From Desulfobacteraceae bacterium (GTDB lineage Bacteria > Desulfobacterota > Desulfobacteria > Desulfobacterales > Desulfobacteraceae), in contig JAFLJU010000284.1 in the NCBI GenBank assembly GCA_022712835.1, positions 1 to 27,958 on the forward strand: a DNA stretch of 27,958 nt. Reading direction: 5' to 3'. Below, one piece after another: positions 21,483 through 27,958 of this stretch (the stretch's first letter is position 1; each line of letters opens with the position of its first letter). The position numbers and the translations under genes are program-made. The notes beneath the pieces are model-generated. The model saw nothing but the letters and a program-made list of their open reading frames with translations. It was not told where the DNA came from and did not search any database.

Positions 21483-23609
21483 ATGAGTAACGCCACTAAC
21501 ATATGTTCAAATATGAACATACCACCAGAATTAGTAGGAATGACATCATTATTATCACCAGGGATGGCTTCAAATTCAGGTGGTAGATTAGACATGTACT
21601 CTAGTCATCTGAGTGCATGGCGTGTACCTAAAGATGGAGATACTCCCATCATATTCTCACCATTTGAGTCACTCTTTATAGATTACACATTCGACACTAC
21701 TACTAGAGATAATGCTATCAAAGTAGTACAAGTCATACCTAAGTACGATATCAAATATGGTGTAATCACACTAGGGAATAATCCTACTAGCACTGTAATA
21801 TATCGAGATCTTGAAACAGGTGAGATGTCATATTTTAACCTACATAAGTATACATGCCTTACTAATGGGTTCGGGTATAAGAATAATATCAAATGTAATC
21901 TGATGCCAGGGACAGTACTAGATCCAGATGATGCAGTATATGATTCAGATGCTATATCTGATAGTGAATATCGTATGGGAGTGAATGCTAATGTAGCATT
22001 CATGTCTACACTAGATGGGACTGAGGATGCTATCTGTATATCAGAAGAGATCAGTGAGAAACTTACCCCTACTGCTATAGATACGATCACTATCAAGGTC
22101 AATCTAGATCAATATCCACTAAACTTATATGGTAATGATTCTGATTATAAGATCCTACCAGATATAGGAGATGTAGTAAATGAAGATGGTATCATCTTTG
22201 GATCAAGGATAGTGAATGATATATCAGCTATCACTGATCTAGATAGTGAAAAGCTATCCACTGTCAACTACTTATTTGATCAGTTGAAATATACTCACCC
22301 AGGAGCTACAGTAATTGACATCGAGGTATATCTAGATAGTAAAGTGAAACTACCACCGAGTATATATGATCAATTGATAAAGTATCGTAATGCTAAGTTA
22401 GAGTATTATTCTGCTATTGATCATATATATGAAGATAATAAGAATATCCCTATCTCAAATAAGCTAAACACTCTAATCAAAAGAGCTAAAGGAAGGTTAT
22501 TAGCAGCAAAGAAGAATGTCAAAGATATAGGTAAACGTAACAAGGTGAGACTGGTAGATAGAATTGAACCTGTTGCACTTAAAGTGGAGATCACAGTAAA
22601 GTATGATGTATTAGTAAATAAAGGACATAAGAGTACAGGTAGAGATGGAGCTAAAGGAGTCATTGTAGTTACTAAACCTAGATCTGAGATGCCTACTGAT
22701 GAGTATGGTGTAGTAGCTGATATATGTATCGATCCTCTATCAGTACATAAGCGTACTAATCTATCTCAAATCTATGAGCAATATATCGGGAGATTGTTAT
22801 TATTCATTACACGGAGTCTATCAGAGTTACCAGATACAGCTTCACGTTTTAATAAGATAGTAGAGGTACTCTATGATATCAATCCCATATACTCTAACAT
22901 AGTCAATAGTAATCATAAGAGTGAACGATTACGTGAAGAGTTTGTACAAGCATGTATGGAAGATGGTATCCGTGTATGTATTCCACCATCTATGAAAGGA
23001 TTAGATTCAGATCTGATTACTAGGTTAGATGATAAGTATAAGATTCCAGTATCACGAGTATCATTCATTCATACATTAGCAGATGGAACAAAGAAGAAGA
23101 TCACTACTAAAGAACCAATACTCATTGGTCCTAAGTATATCTACCTACTAAATAAGTTTCCAAGACCGATAGCTAATGGATATAGCTATGTAAATAAGTA
23201 TCACTTTCCTGTCAGTGCTAGATCAGGACCAGTGAATCGTAACAAGGATGTATTAGGTACGACTAGTATCAGATTAGGTGAAGCTGAATTTAAGATACTC
23301 ACTACTGCTGTAGGATCTGATGTGGTGTTGAGATTAAAGGCATTATTTGGTAACTCAGTGATAGGTCCTAAAGCTATGATCAATGCATTATTATCTACTA
23401 AGTATCCAAGTAGATTAAAGTGTGTAAATCTTACAGATGAGGAACTTAAGGATGATCTCAGATCTACTCATATATTGAAGTCATATACTAACGCTATGGG
23501 TATAGATCTCCAGAATGTATTGATATCGGATAAGCATGCTGATGAGATATATGAGGATCTAGATACATATTTCACCGGTAATGATATCCCTATCGATCTA
23601 GACGTATAA
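21483..23609 (+). CDS. RNA polymerase beta subunit, C-terminal part (split, phiKZ-type)
   Basis: This 708-residue protein matches the C-terminal half of bacterial beta/Rpb2. Residues about 20-60 (LLSPGMASNSGGRLDMYSSH) match the region beginning the half. EDAICISEEI (about 181-190) matches the EDSILVSERV-type motif. GHKSTGRDGAKGV (381-393) matches the catalytic-face GDKMAGRHGNKGV motif, with lysines kept. RPIANGYSYVNKYHF (about 561-575) and TSIRLGEAEF match the VGYxYMLKLxH and GGQRFGEMEV segments. The N-terminal half is not in the window, as in phages that split beta over two genes. Whether it belongs to the virion or the non-virion polymerase cannot be told. A promoter, hairpin leader and strong ribosome-binding module precede it. 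Confidence 0.93.
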   Translation: MSNATNICSNMNIPPELVGMTSLLSPGMASNSGGRLDMYSSHLSAWRVPKDGDTPIIFSPFESLFIDYTFDTTTRDNAIKVVQVIPKYDIKYGVITLGNNPTSTVIYRDLETGEMSYFNLHKYTCLTNGFGYKNNIKCNLMPGTVLDPDDAVYDSDAISDSEYRMGVNANVAFMSTLDGTEDAICISEEISEKLTPTAIDTITIKVNLDQYPLNLYGNDSDYKILPDIGDVVNEDGIIFGSRIVNDISAITDLDSEKLSTVNYLFDQLKYTHPGATVIDIEVYLDSKVKLPPSIYDQLIKYRNAKLEYYSAIDHIYEDNKNIPISNKLNTLIKRAKGRLLAAKKNVKDIGKRNKVRLVDRIEPVALKVEITVKYDVLVNKGHKSTGRDGAKGVIVVTKPRSEMPTDEYGVVADICIDPLSVHKRTNLSQIYEQYIGRLLLFITRSLSELPDTASRFNKIVEVLYDINPIYSNIVNSNHKSERLREEFVQACMEDGIRVCIPPSMKGLDSDLITRLDDKYKIPVSRVSFIHTLADGTKKKITTKEPILIGPKYIYLLNKFPRPIANGYSYVNKYHFPVSARSGPVNRNKDVLGTTSIRLGEAEFKILTTAVGSDVVLRLKALFGNSVIGPKAMINALLSTKYPSRLKCVNLTDEELKDDLRSTHILKSYTNAMGIDLQNVLISDKHADEIYEDLDTYFTGNDIPIDLDV

Positions 23610-23618
23610 CATAAACTC

Positions 23619-23680
23619 ATCCATAGCATACCTATCTGGTATGCTATGGATCTATATGTAGGGTACGGTTTCACTTTTTT
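23619..23680 (+). terminator. terminator after the beta-like gene
   Basis: ATCCATAGCATACC (23619-23632) pairs perfectly with 23638-23651 around TATCT. A T-run comes at 23674-23679, rather far from the stem. GCATACC/GGTATGC stems like this also occur at 16605. Confidence 0.65.
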
Positions 23681-23748
23681 ATGCACTCTCAGCATGAGTA
23701 ATAAGTATCTACTACTCCCAAGAGTGAATCCATCAGTAGCTTACTATT
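23675..23748 (+). repeat. spacer repeat upstream of P8 (with 25976-26046)
   Basis: Begins TTTTTATGCACTCTCAGCA and ends CAGTAGCTTACTATT; both ends match the spacer after the beta-prime-like gene while the middle differs. CACTCT can pair with AGAGTG around the variable middle in both copies. It is part of the 393-nt gene-free stretch 23610-24002, which also holds a terminator, P8 and four leader units. Confidence 0.75.
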
Positions 23749-23773
23749 TCAGGTATATATCACTATAGTAGAA
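23749..23773 (+). promoter_or_regulatory. phage promoter-like element P8
   Basis: Reads TCAGGTATATATCACTATAG plus TAGAA, the same variant as P7 and P9. It likely drives the beta-prime-like gene at 24003. Confidence 0.7.
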
Positions 23774-23960
23774 GGTATCAGATACTACTTGATACCTCCC
23801 ACTGATCTTCGATTAGTAGAAGGTATCAGATACTACTTGATACCTCCCACTGATCTTCGATTAGTAGAAGGTATCAGATACAACCAGATGTACTTACTGA
23901 TCTAGTGATTAGATAGCATATCAGATACTACTTGACATGCTACCTGATCTTTGATTAAGT
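23770..23960 (+). repeat. four tandem leader stem-loop units (about 48 bp)
   Basis: Units at 23770-23817 and 23818-23865 are identical 48-mers; those at 23866 and 23913 are variants. Each full unit has hairpin AGGTATCA/TGATACCT around GATACTACT and a second stem ACTGATC/GATTAGT around TTC. There are no unique spacers. The 17-nt ribosome-binding module follows at 23982-23998. Confidence 0.85.
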
Positions 23961-24002
23961 AAGCATATGTCATTAATCTAAATTCCTTTAGGAGGGAAGT
24001 AA

Positions 24003-25928
24003 ATGAGTCATACCACTATCGATATCAACCAGACTGATATCAGTATCTTGATCGATACAACACTAGTTTCAAATGGTACCATGTCAGTGATATTTGCTGA
24101 TAAGATCACTATTGAGTTACGAGTTAGAGCTATATGGTTAATGTCATTATATTGGAGAATCCTACTCAAGTATGGTATCGCCATCACGTCTAAACATGTT
24201 GTGGATGTATCAAGTGTGAATGGTGCAGTACTACGAACACTAGGTGATATGGTAGTCGTTGAGGTATGTGAATTACATAAGGGAGTCAGAGATAATCTCA
24301 GTGTAGATATATTAGCTGTAATCAACTACCTTAATAATCACACTATCGATAATTGTCAATCCTATCATAGATCTCTATCAGCACTAGACTTTGCTAAATT
24401 TGCAAATATACCAGAGGTCAAGGATATCACAGATGATAAGGTAACCAGTCTAGATAACATATCATTAGAAGATGCTAAAAAGAAGATAGATAATAACTAT
24501 GATAAGCTATTCGAGCTAGTGAGTAAACCTCACCCAGATAATGCATTCTTACCTTTCAGTAATCTCAAGTATATCAATAAGACTCAACTAGCTCATACAT
24601 TTTACCAAATAGGCTTTAGGACTGATATCTCTGATAATATCATTAGGTATCCTATCTCTAATAATTACATCAATGGTATCAGTGATCATAACGCATATGC
24701 ATTAGAGTCATTATCAGCTAAGAAATCAGTCTTCTATAACTTAGCATCTATCCCTAAGGCTGAGTACTTCGGACGTAGACAACATATCCTCATGCTATCA
24801 TTACCTAATCTATATGATGGAGATTGTGGGTCAACAGTATTGAATGATATATTGATCGATGATAGCAATAAGTATTCAGTCCTATATAAGTACATAGTGG
24901 AAGATGGTAAATTAGTAAACCTCACTACAAGTAACATAGATTCATATGTGGGTACAACTATCAAAGCTAGAACCCCTATGACCTGTAGACATGCTGATGG
25001 TGCATGTGAAATATGTGCTGGTACCCTATTGAGTAGTATCCCACGTACGATGCATCTCGGTATCTTTAGTGCATTACAGATGACTGAATTGATAACACAA
25101 GTCATCTTATCAGCTAAGCATTATCAGAATACTAACATTGTCAATTACACAGTGACACAAGAACTAAGTGAATACTTCATCAAACGTAAAGGAGGATTAT
25201 CAGTTAAGGCTAAGTTACATGATAAGTTCAAGAAGTTAAGCATTGGTATACCTTTAGATGATGCATCTCAATTACTCAATGTACCTAACCTTGATCTCAC
25301 TAACATAAATGTAATATCTGAAACTACATTCGGTACAATCGGATCATTTGTATTAATACGTGATGATGGGGAATTAGCTACTGATGTAATATCTACTGAG
25401 TATAAGGGACAGCGTCCTCTGTACAGTAAGGACTTCATCAAATATATCAATAGTCATTCAGATAAAATCACTATCAATGGTGATATGGTAGAGGTATCTC
25501 TATCCGATTATGATTTCAAACATAGCATGTTTAAGATCATATCGATCAATAGAAGTATGACTAAGTTTGTAGAGCGTGTAAGGAAGTTCCTTGAGAGTGA
25601 TATATCTAAGGAAACTTCAGCAACTGCTGCATTGAATACATTCAGTACCATGTTGTATGCTCAAGATGTACGACCTAACTTAGCATATTTGGAGTTAGTC
25701 ATTAGAGCTATTATGGTAAGGTCACAGCATGATCTAAGAATACCTATCGTGGATGATCTGGATGATGTAATATTTTCAACTAACGATAGGATCAATAAGT
25801 ATAGAAGTATCGGATCACTCCTAGCATATCAAGGATGTCCAGGTGTATTCAATGATCCAGCATTTTACTTATCACCCAAGGTAGTAACTGAATATGATAA
25901 CTTTCTTAATCTAAAACCTAGTATATAA
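24003..25928 (+). CDS. RNA polymerase beta-prime subunit, C-terminal part (split, phiKZ-type)
   Basis: This 641-residue protein matches the C-terminal half of bacterial beta-prime. NYINGISDHNAYALESLSA, followed by an AEYFGRRQHILM segment (about 222-266), matches the trigger-loop region ending in DCG. Zinc-binding cysteines fit C275 (DCGS), C328, C335 and C338 (CRHADGACEICAG), equivalent to the second beta-prime zinc site. MHLGIFSALQMTELITQVIL (about 349-368) matches the conserved GxxAAQSIGEPxTQ helix, though key bases of that motif are changed. The catalytic NADFDGD belongs to the N-terminal half, which is not in the window. It lies directly after the beta-like gene but has its own promoter and leader. 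Confidence 0.93.
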   Translation: MSHTTIDINQTDISILIDTTLVSNGTMSVIFADKITIELRVRAIWLMSLYWRILLKYGIAITSKHVVDVSSVNGAVLRTLGDMVVVEVCELHKGVRDNLSVDILAVINYLNNHTIDNCQSYHRSLSALDFAKFANIPEVKDITDDKVTSLDNISLEDAKKKIDNNYDKLFELVSKPHPDNAFLPFSNLKYINKTQLAHTFYQIGFRTDISDNIIRYPISNNYINGISDHNAYALESLSAKKSVFYNLASIPKAEYFGRRQHILMLSLPNLYDGDCGSTVLNDILIDDSNKYSVLYKYIVEDGKLVNLTTSNIDSYVGTTIKARTPMTCRHADGACEICAGTLLSSIPRTMHLGIFSALQMTELITQVILSAKHYQNTNIVNYTVTQELSEYFIKRKGGLSVKAKLHDKFKKLSIGIPLDDASQLLNVPNLDLTNINVISETTFGTIGSFVLIRDDGELATDVISTEYKGQRPLYSKDFIKYINSHSDKITINGDMVEVSLSDYDFKHSMFKIISINRSMTKFVERVRKFLESDISKETSATAALNTFSTMLYAQDVRPNLAYLELVIRAIMVRSQHDLRIPIVDDLDDVIFSTNDRINKYRSIGSLLAYQGCPGVFNDPAFYLSPKVVTEYDNFLNLKPSI

Positions 25929-25937
25929 TAAAAGTCC

Positions 25938-25981
25938 ATACTCACCTATGCAGTAATATGCATAGGTGAGTATCATTTTTT
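25938..25981 (+). terminator. intrinsic terminator after the beta-prime-like gene
   Basis: ATACTCACCTATGCA (25938-25952) pairs perfectly with 25959-25973 around GTAATA, and six T follow at 25976-25981. Confidence 0.9.
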
Positions 25982-26046
25982 ATGCACTCTCAGCAGTAGC
26001 AAACATCTTTACCTACTCCTCAGAGTGTAATCAGTAGCTTACTATT
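25976..26046 (+). repeat. spacer repeat upstream of P9 (with 23675-23748)
   Basis: Both ends match the spacer upstream of P8; the middle differs, but the CACTCT and AGAGTG arms are kept. The copying continues through the promoter element into the leader. Confidence 0.75.
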
Positions 26047-26071
26047 TCAGGTATATATCACTATAGTAGAA
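26047..26071 (+). promoter_or_regulatory. phage promoter-like element P9
   Basis: Identical to P8 over 25 nt. It lies about 145 nt before the helicase gene. Confidence 0.7.
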
Positions 26072-26169
26072 GGTATCAGATACAACCAGATGCACCTCTA
26101 CTGATCTTTGATTAGTAGAGGCACATCAGATACTACTTGATACCTCCCACTGATCTAGCGATCAGGTAG
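26068..26169 (+). repeat. leader stem-loop repeats with rearranged arms
   Basis: The two units here have swapped arms. GGTATCA (26072-26078) pairs with TGATACC (26138-26144), and inside it CCTCTACTGATC (26095-26106) pairs with GATTAGTAGAGG (26110-26121) around TTT. The result is one long nested hairpin in place of two separate ones. Confidence 0.7.
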
Positions 26170-26214
26170 CATATAATACAACATATAATCTAAACTCAAG
26201 GAGATATATCACAT

Positions 26215-27958
26215 ATGAACGATCTCAATAGTAAATTTAACACTGACGTAGTAGTGATCTACAAATCCGCCACATATCTAACTGTCCCCTGTGATGGTAA
26301 TGGTAATATATTAAGGAACCCATATGTAAATGTCTTCAGATTCTTAAATAAGCATCTCACAGAGTGGGAATATGATTATACCACTAAGAGATCTAAACTG
26401 AAGTATAAGTATTTCACATACAGTGATACTACTACTTCACTAAAGTTACCAGTGAATATCTTAGATAAATTAGTAGACTACGTTAGATCTAACCGTGGTA
26501 AATGTCAAATAGTACCTGTTACTCCATCCGTAGCTAAAGATATATCAATATCATCCACAGGTAATTATACCGATAGAGATCATCAGGTAGCACCAATCGA
26601 ATACTTGATATCAGATAAACCCATGAAGTGCTTACAGAAGCAGACAGGATGTATACATTGGGTTGGTGAAATAGAGTTAGAGTTAGATGGTATCCGTGTC
26701 AGTATGAGTATCGAAGATGCGTATAATCACCTAAAAGAAAACACATATGACATCACTCGTGTCAAATCATTTACTGGTAGTGAATTCATCTATCACCCAT
26801 TCAATGAGATAGTATACTCTGGATTTAAACAAACGTGTAAGATAACAACCGCTAATGGTAAATCAGTAGACCTTACATATGATCATCTAGTCAAGACTCC
26901 AGATCATTGGGTCAAAGCAGTATGTTCACTCAATGAAGAAGCTGTCACTGAAGGATCAGATGGTATGATAGCGAATAGTGAAATCATAGATATAGATACT
27001 GATCATATACTCAATGAGACGTTCGATATCATCTGTGATGATCCTCACCATAACTTCTTAGTCAATGGTATCGTAGTACATAATTCAGGTAAGACATATA
27101 TCGCTATCAGGACTATAGAAGAACTAAAGAAACGTACTCTAATAATAGTACCTGCATTCCTTATGTCTCAGTGGATAGATAGTATATCTGACATGACTGA
27201 TGCTAAAGTGATACAGATACGTGGTAGTAAGAGTATCTTCCAGATGTATACTAATGAGTTCTCAGATGATCCAGATATCTACATCGCTAGTATCACTACT
27301 CTGAGCAAGTATGCTATCAATGATAAATCATATACATCATTACCTCCATTCTCAGAATTCATAGATAAGTTAAATGTAGGTGTCAAGATCTCTGACGAAT
27401 GTCATATGAATTTCTATGCTAACACTATGATAGATATCAATTGTAACATAGCTCATAACATATATTTATCAGCTACATATATCCGTAGTTCTAAAGGTAG
27501 TAATAAGATATTTAAGGTGATATTCCCTAGTCATGTAATGTATGATAATGATGAATATGATAAGTACGTAAATATAACAGAGTGTGAATATAGCGTTGGA
27601 TATATTCATGATAAACAAGTAGTAATGAAGCGTGGATACTCTCAATATAAGTATGAGCAATTACTAATGAGAGATCAGATCAAGCTAGAATATCTTATGA
27701 ACGATATTATGATACCCATCATTAACGAGTACTATATCGATAAGAAGAACGCTAAACAAAAGTTACTCATCATTGTTGGGTTAGTAGATTTTGGTACATT
27801 ACTAGTGGAATGGTTAGAACATGCATATACTAATCTCAACATTACTATATTCGTTGATAAGACTGATAACAAAGTATTAGAAGATCCAGATGTAGACGTT
27901 ATCGTATCTACTATCGGTTCATGTGGTACTGGTAGAGATATATCCAATCTACGAACGA
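26215..27958 (+). CDS. SF2 helicase, UvsW-like, with an intein in Walker A (3' end cut by window)
   Basis: A DNA/RNA helicase of the T4 UvsW type, used in branch migration and recombination-dependent replication. The reading frame stays open for 581 codons to the window end. Before the intein is a UvsW-like N-terminal part, then RDHQVAPIEYLI (about 121-132) and LQKQTG (140-145). After it SGKT (291-294) completes Walker A. Next come LIIVPAFLMSQW (motif Ia), IASITTLSKY, DECH (394-397, motif II), SAT (419-421, motif III) and, at about 559, VDVIVSTIGSCGTGRDISN (motif V). The ATG at 26215 follows AAGGAG with an 11-nt gap. Its promoter P9 and leader resemble those of the RNA polymerase genes. Confidence 0.92.
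   Translation, partial: MNDLNSKFNTDVVVIYKSATYLTVPCDGNGNILRNPYVNVFRFLNKHLTEWEYDYTTKRSKLKYKYFTYSDTTTSLKLPVNILDKLVDYVRSNRGKCQIVPVTPSVAKDISISSTGNYTDRDHQVAPIEYLISDKPMKCLQKQTGCIHWVGEIELELDGIRVSMSIEDAYNHLKENTYDITRVKSFTGSEFIYHPFNEIVYSGFKQTCKITTANGKSVDLTYDHLVKTPDHWVKAVCSLNEEAVTEGSDGMIANSEIIDIDTDHILNETFDIICDDPHHNFLVNGIVVHNSGKTYIAIRTIEELKKRTLIIVPAFLMSQWIDSISDMTDAKVIQIRGSKSIFQMYTNEFSDDPDIYIASITTLSKYAINDKSYTSLPPFSEFIDKLNVGVKISDECHMNFYANTMIDINCNIAHNIYLSATYIRSSKGSNKIFKVIFPSHVMYDNDEYDKYVNITECEYSVGYIHDKQVVMKRGYSQYKYEQLLMRDQIKLEYLMNDIMIPIINEYYIDKKNAKQKLLIIVGLVDFGTLLVEWLEHAYTNLNITIFVDKTDNKVLEDPDVDVIVSTIGSCGTGRDISNLRT
26650..27084 (+). other. mini-intein inserted in the helicase Walker A motif
   Basis: A protein-splicing element of 145 residues, in frame, replacing nothing in the host protein: joining its flanks gives LQKQTG-SGKT, a complete Walker A. 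It starts with Cys1 (codon 26650), has block B LTYDH with the TxxH residues (T76, H79 of the intein), and ends ETFDIICDDPHHNFLVNG then IVVHN, with the penultimate His, terminal Asn and a following Ser as first extein residue. At this length there is no room for a LAGLIDADG homing endonuclease and none is seen. Splicing activity is inferred from these residues, not shown. Confidence 0.93.

Noticed and set aside
23770..23960. CRISPR array
   Set aside because: The 48-bp units are contiguous with no unique spacers, lie in a 5' leader and have no cas genes near.
27469..27947. Minus-strand open frames near the window end
   Set aside because: They are shadows of the continuous helicase frame, which carries the conserved SF2 motifs.
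26215..27958. Two separate genes or a frameshift in the helicase
   Set aside because: The frame is continuous, and the interrupting segment has intein splice residues at both ends, so one precursor protein explains it.

Overview
The window looks like part of a large (jumbo) tailed-phage genome, AT-rich and with nearly all genes on the + strand. The strongest clues are two adjacent genes for separate C-terminal pieces of multi-subunit RNA polymerase, beta-like (21483-23609) and beta-prime-like (24003-25928). This split arrangement is known from phiKZ-like and AR9/PBS1-like phages. A recurring promoter-like element with the core TATATTAC, the reported early-promoter core of phiKZ, fits the same group. 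No host can be named from the sequence. I saw no tRNA, rRNA, transposase or CRISPR array.

Layout. 1-111 may be the 3' end of a gene. 317-3621 holds three tandem paralogues built of ~54-residue beta-propeller blades (7, 7 and 3 blades). The first two end in seven heptads of the form xLTLADS. 3929-4327 is an orphan gene, and large palindromes (119, 3644, 4341) flank these units. 4672-7889 is a probable operon: two unknown proteins, a full-length NAD-dependent DNA ligase and a small basic protein. 8000-11343 contains an unknown protein, an SbcD/Mre11/gp47-like nuclease, another unknown, and a single-stranded DNA-binding-like protein ending in DDVPF. 11736-13615 encodes two unknowns. 13672-16595 holds a fourth seven-bladed propeller, an unknown and a degenerate propeller-like protein. 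16835-20892 looks like a virion block: two unknowns, a gp5-like baseplate spike (OB fold plus beta-helix) and a small unknown. A lone minus-strand gene lies at 20885-21220. The RNA polymerase genes follow. The window ends inside an SF2 UvsW-like helicase (26215 onward) whose Walker A motif is interrupted by an apparent 145-residue mini-intein.

Regulation. Nine copies of a promoter-like motif precede gene groups. Most are followed by leaders made of repeated stem-loops whose stems vary while a 9-nt loop is conserved. One leader carries the whole repeat in inverted orientation. Five genes, including both polymerase genes, share an identical 17-nt ribosome-binding module. Most gene groups end in long perfect hairpins, some with T-tracts (terminators) and some lying directly before the next ribosome-binding site.

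The recognisable genes cover DNA repair and recombination (ligase, nuclease, SSB, helicase), phage transcription and baseplate structure. The propeller family is the most unusual coding content, the intein helicase the clearest single curiosity, and the leader hairpin family the most unusual regulatory content.
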